A DNA stretch of 64,000 nucleotides, taken from positions 806,001 through 870,000 of the forward strand of contig JAJDZV010000004.1 of the NCBI GenBank assembly GCA_022824465.1, written 5' to 3'. Both the position numbers and the translations under genes were made by a program. Under the pieces are notes generated by a model. The model had not been told where the DNA came from. It saw only the letters and a program-made list of their open reading frames with translations, and ran no database searches. This DNA is from Anaerolineae bacterium (GTDB taxonomy: Bacteria; Chloroflexota; Anaerolineae; Aggregatilineales; Phototrophicaceae). The number at the start of each line of letters is the position of its first letter. The first letter of the stretch is position 1. Positions 35,335 through 42,804 of this stretch are shown here, piece by piece.

Positions 35335-36321
35335 CTATTGAGCCGTCGTTTGACCAGAGCGCAGCACATCGAGAATCTGCAGCAGCTTGGCATCACGCCA
35401 CTGCTTCACCGCTTCCATGTCGGTATCAGCCAGCGCCGCTTCCATTTGCTCGGCGCATAGCTTCGCCCATTCGCGCTTGGTTTCGGCTGTGCGCGGCGGC
35501 GCATCACGCTCCAGGCGAGCGGGAATGTCGTCCACCAAGCTGTGATCGAGCTTGCGGTCCACCAGCGTATCGCGCAAGCCGCCCGGGCTGGTCAACATGC
35601 CGACCAAGAAGGGACCCATCAGCGCCAGGCGCAAGCCCGGTCCGCTGCGGAAAGCCAGGTCAATCTCGGCGGCGGTGGCGACGCCATTGCCTACCAGCCA
35701 CATCGCCTCGCGGTAGAGCGCCGCCTGCATGTGGTTGACGATATGGCCCCGGCACTCTTTGCGAGCCACCACTGGCGTCCGCCCCATCCGCGCCATGAAG
35801 TCCCGCGCCAGCTCGACGGTCTCCTCCGATGTGGCTTCGCCAGGCACGATCTCGACGCAGGGCACGATATGCGGCGGGTTGTAGGGATGCGCGACCACAC
35901 AGCGCTCCGGACGGGACGTCGCCGCTTGAATCTCGGTCATCAGCATGGCGCTGGTGCTGGAGGCGAGCACGACATCCGGTCGCGCCAGGCGATCCAGCTC
36001 GCGGTAGATCTCGCGCTTGACGCCATAGCGCTCGGGTCCGGATTCCTGAACGAAATCGGCAGCGGCAACCGCCTCCGCCAGGTCGGTGGTCGCGCTCACC
36101 CGGGCGAGTGCGGCGGCTGCTTCCGTTTCGGTCATCACATCAGCCGCGACCAGTGTATCGTAGGCGCTGCGCAGCTCGGCATCGGTTCGGTTTAGCACCG
36201 CCGCCGAAGGTTCGTAAATGGTCACGCGCAGGCCGTGCTGAGCGAAAAGAGCCGCCCAGGAAAAGCCGATTGTTCCGCCGCCAACGCAGGCGACGCTGCT
36301 AATTTTGTCCGCGTTCATCAT
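35335..36321 (-). CDS. 3-hydroxyacyl-CoA dehydrogenase-family NAD enzyme (L-gulonate/carnitine 3-dehydrogenase-like)
   Basis: A 328-residue protein. Residues 1-190 are the HCDH Rossmann domain: ACVGGGTIGFSWAALFAQHG, FVQESGPERYGVKREIYRELD, SSTSAML and AHPYNPPHIVPCVEIVPG, whose His is the catalytic residue with the later Glu. The C-terminal helical dimer domain follows (GHIVNHMQAALYREAMWLV). The stand-alone length and PYNPPH motif fit lambda-crystallin, L-gulonate or carnitine dehydrogenases more than beta-oxidation enzymes. Either of two adjacent ATGs (36321, 36318) could start it, with GAGG upstream. The sugar-acid context favours a hydroxy-acid substrate, by inference. Confidence 0.83.
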   Translation of the reverse strand: MMNADKISSVACVGGGTIGFSWAALFAQHGLRVTIYEPSAAVLNRTDAELRSAYDTLVAADVMTETEAAAALARVSATTDLAEAVAAADFVQESGPERYGVKREIYRELDRLARPDVVLASSTSAMLMTEIQAATSRPERCVVAHPYNPPHIVPCVEIVPGEATSEETVELARDFMARMGRTPVVARKECRGHIVNHMQAALYREAMWLVGNGVATAAEIDLAFRSGPGLRLALMGPFLVGMLTSPGGLRDTLVDRKLDHSLVDDIPARLERDAPPRTAETKREWAKLCAEQMEAALADTDMEAVKQWRDAKLLQILDVLRSGQTTAQ

Positions 36322-36424
36322 GTTCGCCGCTGCCTCGCTTTGATTCGTCCGAACAGGCATTGTAACGGCAAAGGCCGCATTCGTCCGCCGTCGCCTGTCT
36401 TGGCTTCTGCGGAAGCCGGCAAGG

Positions 36425-37357
36425 TTATTCGGCGCGGCGGCGGTTGACCGCGAAGGTGAAGACGTCGTCGCGCGCGTAGTGACCGGTCACGTCAAGCGTC
36501 ATCTGCTCTTCGGCGATTCGGCTGAGGTCGAGGTCGGCGACGATGATGGTTTCTTGGTCATAAACTGGCGCGACCAGATATTGACCGTCGGGCGCGATGA
36601 TAGCGCTGCCGCCGTTGAGCAGCTGTGCGTCTTCTTCATCGCGCAGCGGCGCGGGCAGATCAAGCTCGGGCGGGAAGTCAGCCGCGGGCATGATGCCGCC
36701 GACCGCCAGGACAAAGGTTCTGCCTTCAAAGGCGTAGTGGCGGCTGGCGATTTGATGGCTTTCTTTGACCGCGGGCCAGAGCGCCACATGGATGGACTCG
36801 CCGCTGATGTGAAGCGCCTGACGCGCGTGTGGCATCCAGTGCTCCCAGCAGATCAAGGCGCCGATGCGTCCGGCGGCGGTTTCGGCGGCGCGCAAACCGC
36901 GGCCGTCGCCTTGCGCCCAGACAAGCTGCTCGGTGAAGGTCGGACGCAGCTTGCGATGGCAGTTGAGGATCGCGCCATCGGCATCAATGATGACGACGCT
37001 GTTGTAGAGGCTGCGATTGCCGCGTCCGCTTGCGACTTTCTCGTTGATGCCGAGGACGAGCGCGATGTCGCGTTTGGCGGCGCAAGCTTGCAGTTGGCGC
37101 ATTTGCGGGCTGTCGATCGCCAGGCTGTTGGCGGCCAGGCGGGCATAGACTTGCTTGGTCGGCGCATGGTCCCAGCGGGCGTAATCGACCGCGTAATCCA
37201 GCCAGGCGGGATAACCGGGGAAGAAGGACTCGCCGAATGCCGCCAGTTGGGCGCCCCGACGGGCCGCCTCGTCGATGAGCGCTTTCGCTTTGGCGACGCA
37301 ACCGTCGAGGTCGTAATAGGCCGGGCGTGCCTGGACAAGCGCCACGCGGATGGTCAT
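36425..37357 (-). CDS. Nitrilase-family carbon-nitrogen hydrolase
   Basis: A 310-residue member of the nitrilase branch. The catalytic triad is complete: Glu43 in AFGESFFPGYPAW, Lys136 in NCHRKLRPT, and Cys170 in ALICWEHWMP. The GESFFPGYP and CWEHWMP contexts are those of true nitrilases (nitrile to acid plus ammonia) rather than amidases or beta-ureidopropionases. It is cytoplasmic. It starts 15 bases after the gatC stop on the same strand, so the two are very probably one transcript. The natural nitrile substrate is unknown. Confidence 0.88.
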   Translation of the reverse strand: MTIRVALVQARPAYYDLDGCVAKAKALIDEAARRGAQLAAFGESFFPGYPAWLDYAVDYARWDHAPTKQVYARLAANSLAIDSPQMRQLQACAAKRDIALVLGINEKVASGRGNRSLYNSVVIIDADGAILNCHRKLRPTFTEQLVWAQGDGRGLRAAETAAGRIGALICWEHWMPHARQALHISGESIHVALWPAVKESHQIASRHYAFEGRTFVLAVGGIMPAADFPPELDLPAPLRDEEDAQLLNGGSAIIAPDGQYLVAPVYDQETIIVADLDLSRIAEEQMTLDVTGHYARDDVFTFAVNRRRAE

Positions 37358-37372
37358 CGCTCGCGGGCTCCG

Positions 37373-37669
37373 TCAGTCGAGAACGGCGCGGACGCGAAAC
37401 TGCTGCCCGTCGCTGTCAGGCGCGTTGGCGACCACATCTTCGACGCGCAGGGGATCGCCGGCTTCATCGGCGCGCATCACGTTTGTCAGCGGCAAGACGG
37501 AGGATGTCGGATCGATCTGGGAGGTATCGAGTTCTTGCAGTTTCTGGAAGTAGCCGAGAATTGCGGAGAGCTGCCGCCGGTAGCGCGCGACCTCGTCATC
37601 GCTCAATTCGAGGCGCGCCAGATCGGCAATGGCGCGGACGTCTGCCGCTGTCAAGCTGGTATTTGACAT
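37373..37669 (-). CDS. gatC: Aspartyl/glutamyl-tRNA amidotransferase subunit C
   Basis: A 98-residue protein with the GatC pattern: SLTAADVRAIADLARLELSDDEVARYRRQLSAILGYFQKLQELDT, then the DPTSSVLPLTNVMRADE segment that wraps GatA. GatCAB converts Glu-tRNAGln or Asp-tRNAAsn to the amidated form, and GatC stabilises GatA. ATG 37669 begins at the domain; the frame is open to 37750 without protein-like sequence. gatA and gatB are not in the window, and gatC is instead linked to a nitrilase gene. Confidence 0.92.
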   Translation of the reverse strand: MSNTSLTAADVRAIADLARLELSDDEVARYRRQLSAILGYFQKLQELDTSQIDPTSSVLPLTNVMRADEAGDPLRVEDVVANAPDSDGQQFRVRAVLD

Positions 37670-37862
37670 TGGGCTGCATCGTTTTGTTGCGGACGAATGA
37701 GGCATCGAGTGTAGCGCTTGATGAGGGCTGCGTACAGGGGGATTCGCCACTGAGGCAAAGAGAGCAGAGCGAGAATAACGGTGAGGCGATTGGCGATTCT
37801 AGCGGCTGTGGCTTGCGACGCGGCGCGGAATGGACTACGTCTGCGAGCGGATTTGCAGTAAA

Positions 37863-37878
37863 CTGAAGTTCACTTCAG
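37863..37878. promoter_or_regulatory. Inverted repeat upstream of the DinB-like gene, possible operator
   Basis: ctgaagt-tc-acttcag: perfect 7-bp arms with a 2-base centre, ending 16 bases before the ATG and just ahead of the GGGAGAAAA ribosome site. The position would block transcription or translation initiation if bound. Confidence 0.4.
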
Positions 37879-37894
37879 GACCGGGAGAAAATGC

Positions 37895-38437
37895 ATGAAA
37901 GCGACGGTTGCGCGCGAGGAAGCGTTGCGATTGCTCAAAATCGAGCACGAGGCGGTAGAGGCGCTGATTGATGCGCTGACGGACGAGGAGATGACGCGGC
38001 CAGATACGATTCAGCACGGCATGTACTATGATCAAGAGTGTTCCTTCAAGGATTTGCTGGCTCATCTGGTTTGTTACGAACAATATGCGGTCGAGGCGAT
38101 ACGGGATTGGCGGAACGGTCGCGAACACTGGGCGATTGCGGCGCTGAAGGATCCGCGGCGGGGACGCGAGATACATTACGGCGGCATCGCCGAACGCGCG
38201 CGACTCAGCCTCGAAGAGCAGCTGGAGGAATATCGGCGGGTTAGCCGGGAACTGGAGCGGGCGATCGCGGCGCTGAGCGAGGCGGAATGGCGGGGCGCGG
38301 CGCCATACGCTACGACGGGCGGCGTCGATTTGGGCGGGATGATCGAAGGCATCATGGTGCTGCCGCCCAGACCGATGTACCGGCATCTCCCGGTGCATGT
38401 GCCTGACGAATCCGCGTACATCAGCAGTCTGCGCTAG
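37895..38437 (+). CDS. DinB-superfamily protein, ClbS/DfsB-like
   Basis: A 180-residue, mostly helical protein. EEALRLLKIEHEAVEALIDALTDEEM followed by CSFKDLLAHLVCYEQYAVEAIRDW is the DinB four-helix-bundle pattern, and the WD/DLLAHL segment is shared with ClbS/DfsB proteins. Relatives hydrolyse or detoxify reactive compounds (ClbS opens the colibactin cyclopropane); whether this one does is unknown. A dyad operator candidate lies directly upstream, as expected of an inducible resistance gene. It is monocistronic. Confidence 0.72.
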   Translation: MKATVAREEALRLLKIEHEAVEALIDALTDEEMTRPDTIQHGMYYDQECSFKDLLAHLVCYEQYAVEAIRDWRNGREHWAIAALKDPRRGREIHYGGIAERARLSLEEQLEEYRRVSRELERAIAALSEAEWRGAAPYATTGGVDLGGMIEGIMVLPPRPMYRHLPVHVPDESAYISSLR

Positions 38438-38486
38438 CAGGCGCGGAATTCTTGCGCGGACGCGGATCATAAGCGAGATTGGCTTG

Positions 38487-38495
38487 TGCTATAAT
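38487..38495 (+). promoter_or_regulatory. Extended -10 promoter of the LCP gene
   Basis: TG-C-TATAAT, a perfect extended -10, 44 bases before the TTG start. No -35 is needed or seen. Confidence 0.65.
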
Positions 38496-38539
38496 TCGCG
38501 ACTGTTTGGCTTGGACTGCGGGCGGGAGCGCGGCGACCC

Positions 38540-40084
38540 TTGCGATTCAGAAGCTGCCTGGCGGCGATAATCAGTTTCGGCGCGCTCGCCGTCTTGACGG
38601 GCCTGTGCTCGGTCAGCGTCTTCAGTCTGTCGCAGCAGACGGTCGTCGACTTGAACGCGGCCGGCTTCCGCGTCGATGACCCGCTCCTTACGATCCGCTG
38701 CGCGCTCACTGGCGAGTGCGAAGACGAGGCGGCCGCGAGCGAGTCCGCGCCGCGAAACGCGCCCCTGCTTGTCTTGACGCCGGCGCCAACGTATATCGCG
38801 ACCGCCCTGCCGCTGGCGACTGCGACGACGACCGCGCAAGCCGCGACTCCGTGGTTCTTTGCCACAGCCTCGCCGACGCCCGCCGCGACAGCGACCGAGG
38901 CGGCGTCCGAGCTGCCCCGCATCACGGATCCGCGGGCGCTGACGATTCTGCTCATGGGCATCGATCAACGCAGCGCGGCGGCTGAGCAGGGTCCCTTCCG
39001 CACGGACACGATGATGCTGGTTCACGTCAACCCGGCGAGCGAATCGGTCGGCGTGCTTTCGCTGCCGCGCGATCTCTGGGTGGAGATACCGAACTATGGA
39101 CCTGGGCGCATCAACACGGCGAATTTCCTGGGCGACAGCGACGCCTATCCTGGCGGGGGCGGTCCGGCGCTGGCGATGGAGACGATCGCCGCGAATTTCG
39201 GCATCCGCGTCGAGAAGTACCTGCTGGTCAATTTTGACGTCTTTACGACGGTGGTGGATCTGTTGGCGCCGGACGGTGTGATGCTGCACGTCAGCGAATA
39301 TATTGACGACCCGACTTATCCGGATGAAGGCTACGGTTATGATCCCTTGTATCTTGAGCCGGGCATGCAGCGTATGGATGCCGAGACCTTGCTAAAGTAC
39401 GCGCGCACGCGCACGACGCAAGGCGGAGACTTCGACCGGGCGCGCCGGCAGCAGCAAGTGCTGGACGCCGTACGGGCGGAAGTCCTGAGCGCCGGCGGCA
39501 TCGTCAACTTCGTGGCGCAAGCCTATCCCTTATGGCAGGAGTTACAGGGCAACTATCGCACCAATCTCGAGCTGAACGAGATCCTGGCGCTGGGACGGCT
39601 GATGGGCAGCATCACGCGCGAGAACATCCATTACAGCGTGGTGGACAACTACTACGCCGCTCTCGGGCACAGCCCGCAAGGCGAGGAAGTACTCATACCG
39701 GATTTCACGTCGATTCGCGATTTGGTGATGCGCGCGTTTTATCCGGGGGCGCAACTAAGGCCGGCGGAGATGAAAGCGCGGGCCGAAGCCGAGGCGGCGC
39801 CGATATTCGTTTACAATGGCACGCGCATCGCGGGATTGGCGGGCGCCATGCGCGAGTGGCTGCTTGCGCAGGGCGTGACAGTCACGGGGATCAACAATGA
39901 CGTCACATCGGGTCGCTTGCAGACGGAGATCCGTGTTTATGGGCGCTACGAGGCAACGGCGGCGTACCTGGCGCAATTGCTGGACGTGCCGTCCGAGCGC
40001 GTGCGGCGCAGCGGGGACGGCGTCATCGCTGAGGGCGTGCTGGTGGCGCTGGGCTTGGATGCGCAGGCGATCATCGAGAGCTGA
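38540..40084 (+). CDS. LytR-CpsA-Psr (LCP) family glycopolymer transferase
   Basis: A 514-residue membrane-anchored enzyme that joins lipid-linked glycopolymers to peptidoglycan. It starts at TTG with a hydrophobic signal anchor (AAIISFGALAVLTGL), followed by a Thr/Ala/Pro-rich stalk to about 125. The LCP domain shows LLMGIDQRS, RTDTMMLVHVNP, VLSLPRDLWVEIP, GRINTANFLGDS and YARTRTTQGGDFDRARRQQQVL, which include the conserved Arg and Asp residues for pyrophosphate and metal. A LytR_C-like domain (IFVYNGTRIAGLAGAMREWL) closes the protein. The acceptor polymer in a Chloroflexota envelope is not known. Confidence 0.9.
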   Translation: MRFRSCLAAIISFGALAVLTGLCSVSVFSLSQQTVVDLNAAGFRVDDPLLTIRCALTGECEDEAAASESAPRNAPLLVLTPAPTYIATALPLATATTTAQAATPWFFATASPTPAATATEAASELPRITDPRALTILLMGIDQRSAAAEQGPFRTDTMMLVHVNPASESVGVLSLPRDLWVEIPNYGPGRINTANFLGDSDAYPGGGGPALAMETIAANFGIRVEKYLLVNFDVFTTVVDLLAPDGVMLHVSEYIDDPTYPDEGYGYDPLYLEPGMQRMDAETLLKYARTRTTQGGDFDRARRQQQVLDAVRAEVLSAGGIVNFVAQAYPLWQELQGNYRTNLELNEILALGRLMGSITRENIHYSVVDNYYAALGHSPQGEEVLIPDFTSIRDLVMRAFYPGAQLRPAEMKARAEAEAAPIFVYNGTRIAGLAGAMREWLLAQGVTVTGINNDVTSGRLQTEIRVYGRYEATAAYLAQLLDVPSERVRRSGDGVIAEGVLVALGLDAQAIIES

Positions 40085-40148
40085 TGAACTGTGATTCCTC
40101 GGTTCTGACGCTTCTTCTTTAGCTCTCATTCCGCCCAAGTTTTCCCTC

Positions 40149-40157
40149 TGTTATAAT
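40149..40157 (+). promoter_or_regulatory. Extended -10 promoter of the ATPase/PIN-like pair
   Basis: TG-T-TATAAT, followed 13 bases later by a strong TAAGGAGG ribosome site and the ATPase ATG at 40185. Confidence 0.6.
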
Positions 40158-40184
40158 AACGCTGATGAACTAAGGAGGTTAGCC

Positions 40185-41513
40185 ATGCTCCGTAGAATCG
40201 GGCTGGAAAACTTCAAATGCTGGCGTGAACTGGACATTGAGTTGGCGCCGATTACGCTGTTATTCGGGGCGAATAGCTCGGGCAAGACGGCGATATTGCA
40301 GTCGCTTTTGATGCTGAAACAGACTGCCGATAATTTGGATCGCAGCCAGCATATTAACTTTGGCGGTGGACCGAGGGATTATTTCGATTTCGGCAGTTAT
40401 CGAGATTTAGTGCACTCGCACGAGACTGACAGGGACATCTCGATGAGTCTAACGTGGGAGAAAACTGGCGCGATACTGTCTAGAAAAGTCGGCGCGATAT
40501 GGGTAGAAGATCCGGCTGACCACTTTGATATCGGAAAGTCCATAAAGTATGACGTCGAATGGCGGATGCGGAGCGGCATCTTCATCAACAGGTTAGCTTA
40601 TTCAACGATAGAAGATGGAAAAACTACGGACTCGTATTTGCTGAAACACACGGAAGATGGAAGCTACGCGGCGTGGATGCCTGGCTGGGACCCAAAATAC
40701 GAAGTAAGGGGTTTCCCCCCGCCGCAAAGCTGTTTCATTTTGCCCTCGCGCAAGGATTGGAATTCTCCAGTTTATCACCTGGAGTTTCAGCAATTGATGC
40801 TTTGCTTAATGTATCTTTCCCCACTTCGAGGCTATCCCAAGCGACATTATCTGTGGACTGGCGACATGGCCTCGAAAGTTGTAAAGCCTGACATTTCATA
40901 CACCGTTGAATTCTTGATTTCCCGGACGAATGAGGATCGAAAGCTGCTGCAGAAAGTTTCGGAAAAGCTGACAAAACTTGAGCTCGCCGACGGATTTGAA
41001 GTTCGCCCCATCGACGCGAACAAGCGGGTTTATGAAGCCGTAGTGATCAATGGCGGAAATGAAAGCGCGCTCCTGGACGTCGGTTTCGGCGTCTCTCAAG
41101 TCTTGCCGGTCGTCACTATGCTGCTATCCGCGCCCAAGGGCTCGATTGTTTTGCTCGAACAGCCGGAACTCCACCTCCATCCAAACGCCCAAGCCGCGCT
41201 GGCCGACTTGATGCTCTACGCAGCTGATAAGCGCAACTTGCAACTAATCGTCGAAAGCCACAGTGAGCATGTATTAAGGCGTTTACAGAGACGCATCGCC
41301 GAGGCTGAATCTGAGTTTGCTTCACCGGAGAGTATAAAAACGTATTTTTGTATTCCCGGAAAACATGGCTCGTCCATATCTGAAGTCGAATTGGATCGCT
41401 TCGGTCACATTGCCAACTGGCCCGACAAGTTCTTGGGTGACATCAGTGGTGAACTGCAAACAATGGCTAAGGCCGCTATTCGTCGACGGCGAGAGGAACT
41501 TATTGGTGGATAA
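40185..41513 (+). CDS. AAA ATPase, DUF3696/AAA15-type (SMC/OLD-like)
   Basis: A 442-residue ABC/SMC-like ATPase. Walker A is FGANSSGKTA (Gly28-Thr35). FGVSQVLPVV near 299 is the signature-like loop, LLEQPELHLHP near 323 is Walker B with its catalytic Glu, and VESHSEHVLRRL near 354 carries the switch His. The ELHLHP and SHSEH motifs are those of DUF3696/AAA15 and OLD-related proteins, often the ATPase half of phage-defence modules. Base composition is lower in GC than the flanks. The last 8 bases overlap the PIN-like gene, so translation is coupled. No nuclease (TOPRIM) domain is fused, so the partner probably supplies the effector. Confidence 0.9.
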   Translation: MLRRIGLENFKCWRELDIELAPITLLFGANSSGKTAILQSLLMLKQTADNLDRSQHINFGGGPRDYFDFGSYRDLVHSHETDRDISMSLTWEKTGAILSRKVGAIWVEDPADHFDIGKSIKYDVEWRMRSGIFINRLAYSTIEDGKTTDSYLLKHTEDGSYAAWMPGWDPKYEVRGFPPPQSCFILPSRKDWNSPVYHLEFQQLMLCLMYLSPLRGYPKRHYLWTGDMASKVVKPDISYTVEFLISRTNEDRKLLQKVSEKLTKLELADGFEVRPIDANKRVYEAVVINGGNESALLDVGFGVSQVLPVVTMLLSAPKGSIVLLEQPELHLHPNAQAALADLMLYAADKRNLQLIVESHSEHVLRRLQRRIAEAESEFASPESIKTYFCIPGKHGSSISEVELDRFGHIANWPDKFLGDISGELQTMAKAAIRRRREELIGG

Positions 41514-41994
41514 CATAGTAGTCGACACAAACGTATGGATTACCGCAGGTAAATTGCCATCCGAAGTTAAGACGATAGAAGAGGTTGACTGTATTGAAGC
41601 CTGTCTAGATTGGTCAACAGACTTCATGTCTGGCGAACATAGAATACTGGTTGATAGTGAAGCGAGAGTTTTCGACGAGTACTGGACCTATGTATCACAC
41701 TGGCAAGTTCCTGGATCGAGACTTTTCGAGCTATATAACAATCTTTGGGACAGATTCGAAACGGTAGAGATAAAATATGATGATGACGGTTACGCGATTC
41801 TGCCTGAAACGATGACTTTCCACGGTGCAGCAGACCGTAAGTTCATCGCATTGGCATTGTCACAATCGCCGTTCGCTCCCATTTTCAATGCTTCCGACAC
41901 CGACTGGGAGAAGGAACTCGAAATCCTTGAGAAGCACAATCTTACGATCCACGAGCTTTGCCCCAAGTATATTGAGCAATTGCTGCGAAAATGA
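41506..41994 (+). CDS. PIN-like nuclease, partner of the AAA ATPase
   Basis: A 162-residue protein starting at GTG 41506, inside the end of the ATPase gene, with GAGAGG 8 bases upstream; the longer open frame from 41365 would overlap it by 150 bases and is not preferred. NIVVDTNVWI (Asp7), the acidic CIEACLDW helix, AADRKFIALAL (Asp110) and NASDTDWEKEL (Asp131/Asp133) reproduce the PIN-domain order of metal-binding acids. PIN enzymes cut RNA, often tRNA or mRNA. It is AT-rich: 26 of 60 bases G+C at 41641-41700. The role as toxin or defence effector gated by the ATPase is inferred. Confidence 0.75.
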   Translation: MDNIVVDTNVWITAGKLPSEVKTIEEVDCIEACLDWSTDFMSGEHRILVDSEARVFDEYWTYVSHWQVPGSRLFELYNNLWDRFETVEIKYDDDGYAILPETMTFHGAADRKFIALALSQSPFAPIFNASDTDWEKELEILEKHNLTIHELCPKYIEQLLRK

Positions 41995-42038
41995 AAGGCT
42001 CGCCATCACCCCAGTCTCCACCACGCAGAGCCAGCTTA

Positions 42039-42047
42039 TGCTACAAT
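42039..42047 (+). promoter_or_regulatory. Extended -10 promoter of the FHA-sulfatase genes
   Basis: TG-C-TACAAT 35 bases before the ATG at 42082. Confidence 0.5.
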
Positions 42048-42081
42048 ATAAGTAAGGTATTTCTTTAGCAGGACCGGCGTC

Positions 42082-42804
42082 ATGAACGAGCAGCGCACTC
42101 CCCTAGCCAAGTTAGTGTGGTTGGACCCCTTCACCAGCAAGACCCGCGAACACCCGATATGCGAGGGCGACAAGTTGACGATCGGGCGATCGGCGATGAA
42201 CGACATTCAGATCGCCGAAGGGCATATCTCGCGGCAGCACGCGGTCGTCGCCTGCCAGGAAGGCGCCTTCACGATTGACGATGTTGGCAGCGCCAACGGC
42301 ACCTTCGTCAACGGCGTGCAGGTTTATGGCGAGAACGAGCTGGCGATTGGCGATGAGGTGCATCTCTTCGTATCGGTGCTCAAGCTGATGTCGACGAGCG
42401 ACCGCGCGCCGCGCGACGCCGCGGACAGGGTATCAGCCGTGGCTGGCGACAGAGCGAGCTTGCGCATCACGCGGGGACCGCAGCACGGACAAGTCTTCGC
42501 GCTGCTCAAGGAAGAAATGTACATCGGACGCTCGACGCCGAATTCCAATTGGGAGATCGCCTTGCAAGACCCGACCGTTTCGCGGCCTCACGCTTTTTTG
42601 GTGAAAGAAGGTCGTGCCTGGAAGATCTATGACCTCGGCAGCATCAACGGCACGGCGGTCAACAGTCAGCCGGTGACCGGGGGCAAAGCCCAGCTGCTTC
42701 GCGATGGCGATCGCATTATATTCGGCGGGACGATGACGGTCTTCCACACGGGATTCCCCGCGATAATCTCGACCGGCGAAAGAGTCCAGAACGGCCAGAC
42801 ATGA
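42082..42804 (+). CDS. Double FHA-domain protein
   Basis: A 240-residue cytoplasmic protein made of two forkhead-associated domains. The first (about 30-105) has LTIGRSAMNDIQI, ISRQHAVV and SANGTFVNG; the second (about 130-215) has YIGRSTPNSNWEI, VSRPHAFL and SINGTAVNS. Gly-Arg, Ser and Asn-Gly residues that bind phosphothreonine are intact in both. It should recognise Thr-phosphorylated partners, and kinases such as the one at 7.3-11.9 kb are possible writers. Its last four bases (ATGA) are the start of the sulfatase gene, an unexpected pairing. Confidence 0.92.
   Translation: MNEQRTPLAKLVWLDPFTSKTREHPICEGDKLTIGRSAMNDIQIAEGHISRQHAVVACQEGAFTIDDVGSANGTFVNGVQVYGENELAIGDEVHLFVSVLKLMSTSDRAPRDAADRVSAVAGDRASLRITRGPQHGQVFALLKEEMYIGRSTPNSNWEIALQDPTVSRPHAFLVKEGRAWKIYDLGSINGTAVNSQPVTGGKAQLLRDGDRIIFGGTMTVFHTGFPAIISTGERVQNGQT

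Noticed and set aside
41365-41505. Longer start of the PIN-like protein inside the ATPase gene
   Set aside because: It would add 47 residues unlike a PIN N-terminus and overlap the ATPase by about 150 bases. GTG 41506 has a ribosome site and begins exactly at the first beta-strand.
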